A DNA stretch of 48,271 nucleotides, from NCBI GenBank assembly GCA_017539905.1, contig JAFYBZ010000014.1:248312-296582 (forward strand), given 5' to 3'. A program made the translations under genes and the position numbers. Under the pieces are notes generated by a model. It had not been told where the DNA came from. It searched no databases and saw only the letters and a list, made by a program, of their open reading frames with translations. Within the stretch, counting starts at the first letter, position 1. The number at the start of each line of letters is the position of its first letter. Shown here in pieces: positions 1 to 8,332 of the stretch. This DNA is from Clostridia bacterium (lineage in GTDB: Bacteria > Bacillota > Clostridia > TANB77 > UBA1234).

Positions 1-733
1 TCATTATTTTCTTTTCTGTAATAGTACCATCGCTATTTAAAACATTTATCTTTTTCTTTCTACCCATTGCAAAAAATACTGAAGTTGTTCCCCAATTATA
101 TATGTGATGATAAATCGCTTCTTCTCCTATTGAGCCCATATTAGTAAGAAAAATACTTGTATGGAAAGGACTAACTCTATTAATTGCTTTAGGCATCTTT
201 CCATGAAAATCTAACCATGTAACAAAGTTAACAGCTGCACTATATACAAAACGTGGAAGATGATTTACTACTTTTAAAAGCCCATCCAAACTATTTGAAG
301 TTTCTACTCCCTTATTCTCTGCAATCGTAGCACGAATCTTTTTACAAACATCATTAACAGTATCTTCTGGATTGAATTTAAACTTTACAATAGTCTCAGG
401 AGTTTCATTATCTATTTTCTTTTTAACAGCCATAGAGATTAGTAATTCATTTCGTGCATATAAGCGTCTTCCTGCTACAAATCTATTTGCTCTAGGATAT
501 TGTGACATGCATCTTACCAATGCTGTCATAGCATAATCCAATACGCCAATATCCATGCCTTCTTTTCTTTTTGTTCTTATAAGCTCCTCTACTTTTGACA
601 AATCAAGTTCACAGTCAAAATAAACTAAAGAATCACTACGTTCTTTCATTAAAAACGGAATAATGACGTTTGTAGGATCGCCTTTTCTGATTCTATATCC
701 ATCATATCTGTCTCCAAATCTTCTTTTTCTCAT
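1..733 (-). CDS. 2-oxo acid dehydrogenase E2-like acyltransferase (partial)
   Basis: The start codon is at 731-733, and 244 codons are readable before the frame runs off the window edge, so the C-terminus is missing. The protein begins MRKRRFGDRYDGYRIRKGDP and continues with a region like the catalytic (chloramphenicol acetyltransferase-fold) domain of E2 acyltransferases. Examples are the stretch around residues 35-110 containing LDYAMTALVRCMSQYPRANR and the later FHTSIFLTNMGSIG segment. No lipoyl or subunit-binding domain precedes it, so it is a stand-alone acyltransferase-type domain and not a normal dehydrogenase E2. The catalytic His of this family lies near the C-terminus and cannot be seen here. 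The acyl substrate is unknown. Family call from motif resemblance. Confidence 0.72.
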   Translation of the reverse strand, partial: MRKRRFGDRYDGYRIRKGDPTNVIIPFLMKERSDSLVYFDCELDLSKVEELIRTKRKEGMDIGVLDYAMTALVRCMSQYPRANRFVAGRRLYARNELLISMAVKKKIDNETPETIVKFKFNPEDTVNDVCKKIRATIAENKGVETSNSLDGLLKVVNHLPRFVYSAAVNFVTWLDFHGKMPKAINRVSPFHTSIFLTNMGSIGEEAIYHHIYNWGTTSVFFAMGRKKKINVLNSDGTITEKKIM

Positions 734-815
734 AATAGCCTCCAATAAAAAGTTCAAGTAAAATATACCACGCGTAGGCTTTCTATACAATATTATTGAT
801 CGAATTTATATATAA

Positions 816-1115
816 TTACTTCTTTTTTGGTAAGCCCTTACATGTATCTATAACAATTTCTTTTAGTAACTCTCTATTTTCAATATCATCTACTAAATAC
901 ATTGGCTTTGCTGTTTCATAAGGAATTTGTTCTTCCATGTTATATTTTTTATTAGTATCAGTTATTTTAACAAGTAATCTATTATCATAGATTCCTCCAA
1001 ACAATAAGCCATTATAATATAGCAAAAATTCTCCCATCATTGATCTGCAAGTAATATTATCTAATCGATTTAATTGCTCTAAAATGAAATCTTTATACTC
1101 TTTTGAGGTTGCCAT
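816..1115 (-). CDS. TfoX N-terminal domain-like protein
   Basis: This 99-residue protein has the hallmark segment of the TfoX N-terminal domain at residues 24-50 (RSMMGEFLLYYNGLLFGGIY), followed by an alternating strand and helix pattern and a basic KKK tail. The family was named for the competence regulator TfoX/Sxy. Short stand-alone copies are common in Bacillota, and their role there is unclear, so no competence function is asserted. A good ribosome binding site (AAAAGGAG) precedes the ATG. The gene lies 82 bp upstream of the E2-like gene on the same strand and could be co-transcribed with it. Confidence 0.75.
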   Translation of the reverse strand: MATSKEYKDFILEQLNRLDNITCRSMMGEFLLYYNGLLFGGIYDNRLLVKITDTNKKYNMEEQIPYETAKPMYLVDDIENRELLKEIVIDTCKGLPKKK

Positions 1116-1145
1116 ATTAAATTCTCCTTTTCAAATTATAACTTG

Positions 1146-1334
1146 TTACTTCATATTCTTTTCAAATCTAAACATTCCATCATCTTCTTCATAACTATCA
1201 AGCGGTCTATTGGTATCTGGTAAAACTTGCCCTTTATCTTTTCCATATACAGATTCATATCCATATTGAAAAGCTTCTATCATTAATTTTTTAAATTCTT
1301 TTATATCATCATTTTTTAATTCAACTAATCTCAT
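1146..1334 (-). pseudogene. GNAT acetyltransferase remnant with internal deletion
   Basis: The 62-residue frame has a normal GAAGGAG ribosome binding site. Its first ~43 residues (including MIEAFQYGYESVYGKDKGQ) resemble the N-terminus of a GNAT acetyltransferase family in Clostridia. Its last ~12 residues (DDGMFRFEKNMK) resemble the C-terminal FRFEK end of the same kind of protein. The roughly 100 residues between, which would hold the acetyl-CoA binding motif, are absent. The simplest reading is an in-frame internal deletion that leaves a non-functional peptide. The alternative is a genuine small protein of unknown function. Family resemblance is from memory, not from a search. Confidence 0.5.
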
Positions 1335-1382
1335 TTATAAACTCCTTCACAAATTACTATTTGTCATTAGTATTATATCATA

Positions 1383-1399
1383 GGTGGGCAGGGGTGGAT
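1383..1399. repeat. Direct copy of the tRNA-Tyr 3' end
   Basis: Seventeen bases (GGTGGGCAGGGGTGGAT) repeat exactly, in the same orientation, the 3' end of the tRNA-Tyr gene at 1552-1568. Duplication of a tRNA 3' end is the usual mark of an integrase attachment site. Only about 150 bp separate the two copies and no integrase is present, so this would be a remnant. Confidence 0.6.
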
Positions 1400-1501
1400 A
1401 TGCTACCATGATGAAGAAAAAAAATTTAGATAAAGACATCCGCAGATTGCTTCGCAATGCGTACCACCTATCGCTTCGCGAGTGCTTCAAATACACTACC
1501 T

Positions 1502-1833
<332 letters not shown>

Positions 1834-1851
1834 ATATTAAACTAGTCTTAG

Positions 1852-1928
1852 TGGTGGAGATTCAGGGACTCGAACCCCGGACCGACCGGTTATGAGCCGG
1901 TTGCTCTAACCAACTGAGCTAAATCTCC
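1852..1928 (-). tRNA. tRNA-Met (CAT), probably elongator
   Basis: The 77-nt minus-strand gene has acceptor GGAGATT/AATCTCC, discriminator A and encoded CCA (1852-1854). It also has D-arm TAGCTCAGTTGGTTAGAGC, anticodon loop CTCATAA and T-loop GGTTCGAGTCC. Anticodon CAT means elongator Met, or Ile2 if the C is lysidine-modified. It lacks the three G-C pairs of the initiator anticodon stem. Confidence 0.92.
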
Positions 1929-1950
1929 GTCCTCACTTGCGACATATTAT

Positions 1951-1979
1951 AGTATAAACAATTTGGCCTTTACTGTCAA
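1951..1979 (-). promoter_or_regulatory. Promoter of the tRNA-Met/tRNA-Tyr operon
   Basis: On the minus strand TTGACA (1974-1979) is followed by a 17-nt spacer and TATACT (1951-1956), about 15 bp upstream of the tRNA-Met 5' end. This is a near-consensus housekeeping promoter in the right place for a stable RNA operon. Confidence 0.8.
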
Positions 1980-2006
1980 GAAATTCAATTATTTTTGGCA
2001 TTTTAT

Positions 2007-2035
2007 TTGATTTGTTAACATAATCGTGATATAAT
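2007..2035 (+). promoter_or_regulatory. Promoter of the proline-rich surface protein
   Basis: TTGATT (2007-2012), a 17-nt spacer and TATAAT (2030-2035). The start codon at 2073 lies about 30 nt after the expected transcription start. Confidence 0.75.
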
Positions 2036-2072
2036 GTCTCCGATTCCATACATTGAAGGAGGATTACAAACA

Positions 2073-3269
2073 ATGAAACGGAAAATTTTTCCAATCCTAT
2101 TTATTTTGCTAGCAATAGCAGGCATTGTTTTACTCACGGTTGAGATTACCAAAAACAATGTCAAAAAAGATGTAGTGTATATCACACCAGAGCCCACTAC
2201 TGAATCGGCTTCACCTACTCCGCAAATCGTTTATGTCACAACAGAACCAACAGAAGTTGTTTCTCCCACCCCTCAAGTTATTTATGTAACCGAAGAACCT
2301 CGGGAAGAAGCTACTCCTATCGTTGTCTATGTGACAGAAGAACCTAAGACTGATCCTACTCCGATTGTGGTCTATGTGACTCCGGAGCCGACTGAACAAT
2401 CTACACCAGTGTACATTTATGTTACACCGGCGCCCACTGAAACAGCTACTCCAGAACCTCAAGTAATTTACATTCCTGTTTACACTGCTACAGATACACC
2501 GGCGCCAGCAGTTGTGACTGCTACACCCACACCAGTTGCGGCTAACCCCACTGCTTTTATTGTGTTCTATTACACTCCGAGTCCTGTTCCAGGTAACTGG
2601 TACACAAATACTCCTGCTCCAGTAATTACTGCGACGTTGCCGCCTGTTATTACCGCAACGCCCGCACCTATAATTACTGCGACACCGACTCCTAACGTCA
2701 CACCCACCCCGACGCAAAAGCCTACTGATGCGCCGACGGATGTGCCGACTCAGGCACCAACAGATGCGCCGACTGAAGTGCCTACTGAGGCACCAACTGC
2801 TGCACCGCCTACTGAATCGCCTGAAGAAATAAGCGATAAGAAGATCAATAAAATCTTGGGCGAGCTTAGTCATGCATCGGTCGCCGGCGAAGTGCTTCCC
2901 TATTATGGGAATGAGCCTAAAAAGGACTTCAACAAATATGTCAATACTGAAGGAATCAATCACGAAAAGCTTTTCAAAGAACTCAAGAAATTCTTCGTGA
3001 CTGTTGTTGCTCATAGTTTTGACTTTGATTTCCAAACTGGCTCAACACCTGAAAGCAATCTGTATTACAGCTTACAGACCGGTAAGGGATCTGATGGAAA
3101 ACTTATACTTACTTACAACAAAGATAATAACGCAATCATGGAAGAGATCTTAAACGGCATCACAAACTATGAAGATGCTAATAATACTATGCTTCAATTC
3201 CTGATTGAAAACACTACTAGTAATCCGCAAAATGATAATGAAAGACTTTTCATTGTATCTGAAGAATAA
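2073..3269 (+). CDS. Membrane-anchored Pro/Thr-rich repeat surface protein
   Basis: The chosen ATG (398 aa) follows GAAGGAGG. A frame extension to 2034 would start inside the promoter and is rejected. An N-terminal hydrophobic segment (about residues 5-22, IFPILFILLAIAGIVLLTV) is preceded by KRK, so it is an uncleaved anchor or signal. Residues ~35-150 carry repeats of the type PTPQ(V/I)(I/V)YVT.EPT, and residues ~170-260 are a second low-complexity stretch (ITATPTP, then TDAPTE.PT units). The last ~130 residues are a compact non-repetitive domain that I do not recognise. The layout is that of a cell-wall-spanning stalk carrying a C-terminal domain. Base composition is clearly richer in GC than in flanking genes. 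The exact role is unknown. Confidence 0.75.
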   Translation: MKRKIFPILFILLAIAGIVLLTVEITKNNVKKDVVYITPEPTTESASPTPQIVYVTTEPTEVVSPTPQVIYVTEEPREEATPIVVYVTEEPKTDPTPIVVYVTPEPTEQSTPVYIYVTPAPTETATPEPQVIYIPVYTATDTPAPAVVTATPTPVAANPTAFIVFYYTPSPVPGNWYTNTPAPVITATLPPVITATPAPIITATPTPNVTPTPTQKPTDAPTDVPTQAPTDAPTEVPTEAPTAAPPTESPEEISDKKINKILGELSHASVAGEVLPYYGNEPKKDFNKYVNTEGINHEKLFKELKKFFVTVVAHSFDFDFQTGSTPESNLYYSLQTGKGSDGKLILTYNKDNNAIMEEILNGITNYEDANNTMLQFLIENTTSNPQNDNERLFIVSEE

Positions 3270-3275
3270 TTCATA

Positions 3276-3312
3276 AATAAGAGCCACTTTGAATTTCAAG
3301 GTGGCTCTTATT
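3276..3312. terminator. Bidirectional intrinsic terminator
   Basis: AATAAGAGCCAC pairs with GTGGCTCTTATT around a short loop, with T-runs on both sides. It ends the surface protein gene and the convergent gene that stops at 3313. Confidence 0.85.
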
Positions 3313-3852
3313 TTACTTTTTAATTTTAATGTTCTTAATTACATTTTCTATTTCGTAAGACTTTTCATTTAGAATTTCTTCATTTCCATATATTTCTATA
3401 ATTAAATTTTTATATTTCTTTGGGAATATTAATGTTGTAGCTTTATTAGATGAATTCTTTTGCGAAGCTGTCATATTAACTCTACCCACTTCTACTCCAT
3501 CTACTTTGATTTTTTCGTAGCTAACATCTTTAATCTCTCTATCATAATACATTGCAGAAATAGTTCTTAAATACTCATCACAAGCTGCTAACAAATCTCC
3601 TGATGCCCAGAATGTGTCTGGCAGCTGTCTTCCTACTATATACGTTTCTAGTTCATCATTATATATAGATACATCGGTGTTCTTTCTCTCATCATCTTGA
3701 AACTTAAACTTGTTATACACAGTAACTGAAACTCCTGTATCTCCAAAGCTATATGTTGAATACATTTTTTCATTTAGTGCAGTAAAGAATGCTATAAAAA
3801 ATATTATTAAAGCTACTGCTAGTACAATTTTCCATATATTTTTCTTATTCAT
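3313..3852 (-). CDS. Hypothetical membrane-anchored protein
   Basis: The 179-residue protein starts MNKKNIWKIVLAVALIIFFI, one N-terminal transmembrane anchor (about residues 8-26) after a short basic stretch. A ~150-residue extracytoplasmic domain follows, with alternating hydrophobic strands, and the C-terminus is Lys-rich (IKNIKIKK). No Cys lipobox and no known motif are visible. It has its own promoter and terminator, so it is probably a single-gene unit. I do not recognise the family. Confidence 0.6.
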   Translation of the reverse strand: MNKKNIWKIVLAVALIIFFIAFFTALNEKMYSTYSFGDTGVSVTVYNKFKFQDDERKNTDVSIYNDELETYIVGRQLPDTFWASGDLLAACDEYLRTISAMYYDREIKDVSYEKIKVDGVEVGRVNMTASQKNSSNKATTLIFPKKYKNLIIEIYGNEEILNEKSYEIENVIKNIKIKK

Positions 3853-3883
3853 AACTATCTTCTCTCTTTTTAGAATTTAGTAA

Positions 3884-3911
3884 ATTATACCATATTTATT
3901 TGCTTTTTCAA
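3884..3911 (-). promoter_or_regulatory. Promoter of the 3313-3852 gene
   Basis: On the minus strand TTGAAA (3906-3911), a 16-nt spacer and TATAAT (3884-3889) lie about 30 nt before the start codon. It is divergent from the rqcH promoter only 10 bp away. Confidence 0.7.
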
Positions 3912-3921
3912 ATATGTAACA

Positions 3922-3950
3922 TTGCTATTTTTAGATTATTTTGGTATTAT
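3922..3950 (+). promoter_or_regulatory. Promoter of rqcH
   Basis: TTGCTA (3922-3927), 17-nt spacer, TATTAT (3945-3950). The start codon is at 3978, after GAAAGGAG. Confidence 0.65.
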
Positions 3951-3977
3951 TAGCTTGTTTATGAAAGGAGTACTTTT

Positions 3978-5663
3978 ATGGCCTTTGACGGAATTATTAC
4001 AAATTGTATTATAAACGAACTAAATAATAATGTATTGAATTGTAAAATAGAGAAAATATATATGCCAAGCAAGAATGAAATAGATATTGTTTTTCATTTA
4101 GCAAGAGAAAAAGTTAGATTATTGATTTCTATTGATCCATCTAATGCAAGATTTCATCTTTCTAAAACACAAAAAGACAATCCTATGAAAGCTCCACAGT
4201 TTTGTATGGTTCTTAGAAAATATCTACAAGGTGCAAAGCTAAATAGCATTAATCAACTTGGATTAGATAGAGTTGCAATTTTTACTTTTGAGAATCTTAA
4301 CGAACTAGGTGATTTAGAAAACTACAAGTTGTACGTCGAACTTATGGGAAAATATAGCAACATTATTTTAGTAAATAGTTCTAATAGAATATTAGATAGT
4401 ATAAGGCATGTAGATGCTACAATGTCTTCTATAAGAGAAGTTTTACCAGGAAGAGATTATATTGCTCCAACTACTCTTAATAAGCAAGAATTTGCAGGTA
4501 TGAACTATGAGCAGTTCATTGCTAATCTTGAACTTGCTGCAATGGATCCATACTTTTCTTTAGAGAGCATGAACAAAATTATTGCAAATCAATTTGTTGG
4601 TTTTAGCAAAACTTTTATTGACAACTTGTTTGCTCAATGTGGTATCAAAGAAAAGTTTAATAAAGAAAACACTACTGATTTATTTAACCTTATCAATTTA
4701 ATTTTATATAACTCATCTAATCACATGGTTCATTTCAAAATGTTTGGCAATGATTATCATGTTGATTTGAATGATTTTTCAACAACTATCAACAAGATTC
4801 AATTGTCTGAATTTTTGGATGACTATTATGCCAAGAAAGAGTTTAATAGTATATTAAAAAATGCTAAATTAAATCTTCAAAAAGTTGTTAATGGATTTGT
4901 TTCTAAGTATCAGAAGAACTTAGCAAGGGTTAATGAAATATTAGATGACTCTGTTAATATGGATAAATACAAATTGTATGGTGATTTAATCACTACATAC
5001 ATTTACAAAATTTCACCAGGTGATGAAGAAGTCACTTTAGAAAACTATAACGACAATAATAGTTTAGTTGCAATTCCTCTTAACTCCTCTATCTCACCTT
5101 CTAAAAATGCTCAGAGCTATTATAAAAAATATAACAAGTTAAAAAATGCAATTGCTCACGCATCTGAGCAAAAGGAAGACTATTTATCTAATATTGATTA
5201 TTTAAATGGAGTTTTATACTTAATTGATTCAGCTTCTTCCACCGAAGAAATAAATGAAATTAAAAAAGAATTGTCATCACAAGGTTATATTAACTATGCT
5301 ACTGGAAAGAAAAAATATTCTGATGAAAAAGCTTTAGAGCCATACTCATATAATTTCGATGGAATTACAATTCTTGCTGGAAGAAATAATATTCAAAATG
5401 ATAATCTTACTTTGAAAGAATCTAAAAAAACATATACTTGGCTTCATGTTAAAGATTTTCATGGCTCACATGTTATCATTAAAGATGATAATCCAAGTGA
5501 TGCATGCATCGAGTATGCTGCAAAGATTGCTGCAGCTCATAGTGAAGCAAAAGAATCAAGCAAAGTATCTGTTGACTATACTAAAGTTAAATTCGTTCAC
5601 AAACCATCTGGCGCAAAACCAGGAAAAGTTATTTATACTGATTACAAAACAATTGTGATATAA
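3978..5663 (+). CDS. rqcH: RqcH, NFACT-family ribosome quality-control protein
   Basis: This 561-residue protein has NFACT architecture. The N-terminal NFACT-N domain (about 1-200) contains LGLDR with Asp97-Arg98, the same positions that are essential in Bacillus subtilis RqcH. A helix-hairpin-helix and coiled-coil middle follows (about 290-430), then the C-terminal NFACT-R domain (about 445-561, with TWLHVKDFHGSHVII). Known role of the family: binding stalled 50S-peptidyl-tRNA complexes, recruiting tRNA-Ala and adding C-terminal alanine tails that mark the nascent chain for degradation. Such proteins are often mis-named fibronectin-binding proteins. It is monocistronic with its own promoter and terminator. 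Its partner RqcP is encoded at 9236-9478. Confidence 0.92.
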   Translation: MAFDGIITNCIINELNNNVLNCKIEKIYMPSKNEIDIVFHLAREKVRLLISIDPSNARFHLSKTQKDNPMKAPQFCMVLRKYLQGAKLNSINQLGLDRVAIFTFENLNELGDLENYKLYVELMGKYSNIILVNSSNRILDSIRHVDATMSSIREVLPGRDYIAPTTLNKQEFAGMNYEQFIANLELAAMDPYFSLESMNKIIANQFVGFSKTFIDNLFAQCGIKEKFNKENTTDLFNLINLILYNSSNHMVHFKMFGNDYHVDLNDFSTTINKIQLSEFLDDYYAKKEFNSILKNAKLNLQKVVNGFVSKYQKNLARVNEILDDSVNMDKYKLYGDLITTYIYKISPGDEEVTLENYNDNNSLVAIPLNSSISPSKNAQSYYKKYNKLKNAIAHASEQKEDYLSNIDYLNGVLYLIDSASSTEEINEIKKELSSQGYINYATGKKKYSDEKALEPYSYNFDGITILAGRNNIQNDNLTLKESKKTYTWLHVKDFHGSHVIIKDDNPSDACIEYAAKIAAAHSEAKESSKVSVDYTKVKFVHKPSGAKPGKVIYTDYKTIVI

Positions 5664-5665
5664 AA

Positions 5666-5692
5666 AATCGCTCAAGCATTGCTTGAGCGATT
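5666..5692. terminator. Intrinsic terminator between rqcH and the GH18 gene
   Basis: AATCGCTCAAGC pairs with GCTTGAGCGATT around ATT, followed by T-runs on either strand. It serves both converging genes. Confidence 0.85.
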
Positions 5693-5705
5693 CTATTTTT
5701 TATTG

Positions 5706-7076
5706 CTAATAGTTTGCTTCCATTCTAAAGATGTGATTGTTGTTTGATACTTCAACATCATCTTCTTTTTTCTTTCTAAATAGTTGTTTTACTTTTTCTC
5801 TTAATTTCTTATATGGAGCTTTATCTACAACATCTTCGCGTCTATATACTTTATCTGTTGTTTCGCTATTTGTTTGTGTTACGCTATTTGCTGCAACATC
5901 AGATACGCTTGTTCTATCTGCAACGATTTGATCATTGATTGGTGTGAAATCTATTCTATTTGCTGCAGATGATGTTGCTTCATCAACAATTGAAAGAATA
6001 ATTTGCTCTTCTGGAATTCTTACTTTCTCATTTAGTCTTGTATAATAGTATTTCCAAACTTCTGCTTTTTCTTGTCCTAGTGCCCATACACCAGCTCCAA
6101 GTAAATCATAGAAATTAATTAACCATAGTTTATCTCTAATACTATCATTTGTTTGGAACCATACTTGATAAGTACCACTTGTTAATGTTGTTCCATTAAT
6201 TGATACTGGTTCACTTTCATCTGTAATTGTAAATGTATAGCATGCTTCACCAACTAATTCGTTGTATACATATGTTCCATTTGTTTTATCCATCAATGCA
6301 GGTACAGCACCAATAACAATTGCTTGTCCTCCACTATACTCACCTGTATCTTCATCTAATTTCCAATATCTTCCAAAGAATGGAATACCCATTACAATTT
6401 TATCTTTTGATACATGATTTAATGCTGTTAAAATTGATTTCTCATAGAAGTATGTACTAGATACTGGTCCTTCTGGTCCACCAATACCATGCTCATCATA
6501 ACTCATGATGAATAAGTAATCTGAATTCTCACCAAGTTTATCGTAGTCATATGAACCTTGCCATCCTGTCATACTATCATATGGATTTGCTGCAACTGAT
6601 ACACTAAGGATTGTTCCTTCTGGCATTTTTGATTTAAGTATTCTTACAAATTCGCTTAGAGCATCTCTATCATCTATTGTTAAATTTTCAATATCTACAT
6701 TTACACCGTCTAATTCATACTCAATAACTGTAGCAACGATTTGATCACTTAATACTTCAGCATTGTTTATTGCATTTCTACCTTTTTGTCTTGCCCAGTG
6801 ATTGCTTAAGAATGGAGTAACTTTAATGTTTCTCTCATGCATCTTAGTAACAAACTCATGTGTTAAGTTTGATGTTACTAACAAGTTGCCATTATCTGTT
6901 AAATCTAAGCATGTTGGACTAACTTGATTAATTCCACCATTTGTTCTGTCAATCAAGTCAATGTTTCCTGTCCAGCCATATAAAAAGCCCAAACTAACTC
7001 TATCGTCAGCATAACTAATGCTTAAAACAGATAAAACTATTAACATAGAAATTACTAAAATCTTACTAATTCTCAT
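5706..7076 (-). CDS. Secreted glycoside hydrolase family 18 protein
   Basis: I place the start at the ATG at 7074-7076 (AGAGGTGA upstream); a GTG three codons earlier is possible. The 456-residue product has a signal peptide (MRISKILVISMLIVLSVLSISYA, cleavage after SYA, positions ~1-23). A GH18 TIM-barrel domain follows, with the motif DGVNVDIE at residues ~123-130. Its Glu is the catalytic acid, and the first Asp pair is D..N.D.E instead of D..D.D.E. LFIMSYDEHG fits the later barrel strand. There are no LysM repeats, unlike SleL/YaaH, although the catalytic domain is of that peptidoglycan- or cortex-active type. A ~90-residue C-terminal tail ends in a basic KKLREKVKQLFRKKK stretch. Likely substrate: N-acetylglucosamine polymers of the cell wall (inference). 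Confidence 0.85.
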   Translation of the reverse strand: MRISKILVISMLIVLSVLSISYADDRVSLGFLYGWTGNIDLIDRTNGGINQVSPTCLDLTDNGNLLVTSNLTHEFVTKMHERNIKVTPFLSNHWARQKGRNAINNAEVLSDQIVATVIEYELDGVNVDIENLTIDDRDALSEFVRILKSKMPEGTILSVSVAANPYDSMTGWQGSYDYDKLGENSDYLFIMSYDEHGIGGPEGPVSSTYFYEKSILTALNHVSKDKIVMGIPFFGRYWKLDEDTGEYSGGQAIVIGAVPALMDKTNGTYVYNELVGEACYTFTITDESEPVSINGTTLTSGTYQVWFQTNDSIRDKLWLINFYDLLGAGVWALGQEKAEVWKYYYTRLNEKVRIPEEQIILSIVDEATSSAANRIDFTPINDQIVADRTSVSDVAANSVTQTNSETTDKVYRREDVVDKAPYKKLREKVKQLFRKKKEDDVEVSNNNHIFRMEANY

Positions 7077-7186
7077 TTCAATCACCTCTGCTTGCCAAAA
7101 TTAAAAGCAATCACTTTATCTAAATTACTTCGCGTAAATAGCAAAATAATCTTATGTAAAATATTTAATTATTGTATGTAAACATA

Positions 7187-7215
7187 ATTATAACATCTTT
7201 TTCAACCTTTTTCAA
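7187..7215 (-). promoter_or_regulatory. Promoter of the GH18 gene
   Basis: TTGAAA (7210-7215), 17-nt spacer and TATAAT (7187-7192) on the minus strand, leaving a ~100-nt untranslated leader in which I see no clear structure. Confidence 0.7.
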
Positions 7216-7315
7216 TCAAACCCTTGCAAATAGTCCGCTACGCCCTATTTCCCTATGAAAGAAAATTTTCCTTCCTTCTATATATTATGTCTACCTATAT
7301 GGCAAAAGGCAACAA

Positions 7316-7339
7316 AAAAACGGCTCAAAAGCCGTTTTT
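7316..7339 (-). terminator. Intrinsic terminator of the metallopeptidase gene
   Basis: AAAAACGGCT/AGCCGTTTTT hairpin with a T-run, 20 bp downstream of the gene ending at 7360. Confidence 0.85.
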
Positions 7340-7359
7340 CCGTATGGTTTACAATAATT

Positions 7360-8085
7360 TTATATGTTCTTTGAAATTAGAGAATATTCTTTGTTCAATT
7401 CTCTTTGATATTGCTTACATTTAGGCATAAATTCCTTCATTATGCTGTAGAAATGTTCATTGTGATAAATCTCTAAAAAGTGTGTTAGCTCATGAAGTAC
7501 TATGCACTCTATATACTCTTTTGGTGCAAACATTAAATACAAGTTAAGAGTAATCTTCTTTTTACTTGGTGTACATGTTCCCCAACGTGATTTCATCGCT
7601 CTTACTTGTAATGATACTTCTGGGATATGATACTTCTTTAACATCTTGTTTCTATACTTTTCAATTAGCTCTGTATATTCTTCTGCTGCCATTGCCTTTA
7701 GCCATTTTAAAAATACTCCTTTTGAGTATTCTAGATCATCAACTCTAGAAGTATATACAACTATGATATCGTCTACCATGCATACGAAGTTCTTATCTGC
7801 TTGCTTGTAGTAAAGACGATACTTCTCGCCCATGAACCATATTACATGACCATTTTCTAAGATGTTTGTTTTGTTTTCCTTAAGCAGTCTCTTTTGGCTT
7901 TCTAAGTTAGTTAATATCCATGATGACTTGTTATATAGTATACGTTCTAATTCTCCTTTTAGAACCCATCTTGGTGCCGATACAGCCAATGTCATATCTG
8001 GTTTGATATGTATATTTACATTCTTCTTAGAACTGTGTTTAAGATCATATTCAATTATCTTGTTGTTCAAAACTATGCTTCTCAA
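7360..8085 (-). CDS. YgjP/DUF45-type zinc metallopeptidase-like protein
   Basis: The start is a TTG at 8083-8085, eight bases after AAAGAGG. The 241-residue protein carries HELTH at residues 198-202 and a third likely ligand, His208, in EIYHNEHF. It also has the preceding MKSRWGTCTPSKKKITLN block (residues ~164-181). Both are diagnostic of the YgjP-like M48-related family. Family members are annotated as metallopeptidases, and a UTP pyrophosphatase activity has also been suggested for the E. coli protein, so the substrate is uncertain. No signal or membrane segment is present, so it is cytoplasmic. The gene is monocistronic, with a consensus promoter and a palindrome in its leader. Confidence 0.85.
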   Translation of the reverse strand: MRSIVLNNKIIEYDLKHSSKKNVNIHIKPDMTLAVSAPRWVLKGELERILYNKSSWILTNLESQKRLLKENKTNILENGHVIWFMGEKYRLYYKQADKNFVCMVDDIIVVYTSRVDDLEYSKGVFLKWLKAMAAEEYTELIEKYRNKMLKKYHIPEVSLQVRAMKSRWGTCTPSKKKITLNLYLMFAPKEYIECIVLHELTHFLEIYHNEHFYSIMKEFMPKCKQYQRELNKEYSLISKNI

Positions 8086-8131
8086 ATCAAATACCTCTTT
8101 CTAAAAATGAATTATATGCTTATTTAAAGAA

Positions 8132-8159
8132 AATGATTTTTACACGCGTAAAAATCATT
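8132..8159. promoter_or_regulatory. 12-bp palindrome in the metallopeptidase leader
   Basis: AATGATTTTTAC (8132-8143) and GTAAAAATCATT (8148-8159) are exact inverted repeats around ACGC. The element lies downstream of the promoter and ~45 bp upstream of the start codon. There is no T-tail, so an operator or leader hairpin is more likely than a terminator. Confidence 0.55.
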
Positions 8160-8170
8160 CTCATGCGCCT

Positions 8171-8199
8171 ATATTACACCATTTATGGCCATTTTTCAA
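8171..8199 (-). promoter_or_regulatory. Promoter of the metallopeptidase gene
   Basis: TTGAAA (8194-8199), exactly 17 nt, TAATAT (8171-8176) on the minus strand. Confidence 0.72.
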
Positions 8200-8287
8200 C
8201 AGAATTCAGAAAACTAGTAAAAATTAGCAAAAATACCCCCAAAAATGCCAATTTTTGACGATTTTTGACATTTTGGGGGCAAAAAAT

Positions 8288-8315
8288 GAGACCGCATGCA
8301 ATCTCATGCGGTCTC
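8288..8315 (-). terminator. Terminator of the GC-rich secreted protein gene
   Basis: GAGACCGCATG/CATGCGGTCTC hairpin followed on the minus strand by ATTTTTTG. A second hairpin (8236-8281, CCCCCAAAA/TTTTGGGGG ends) lies just beyond and may back it up. Confidence 0.85.
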
Positions 8316-8332
8316 TTGGTCGGTCGTATAGG

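Noticed and set aside
2211..3035. Long minus-strand open frame opposite the proline-rich protein
   Set aside because: It is Arg/Ser/Cys low-complexity sequence produced by antisense reading of Pro/Thr repeats, with no ribosome binding site.
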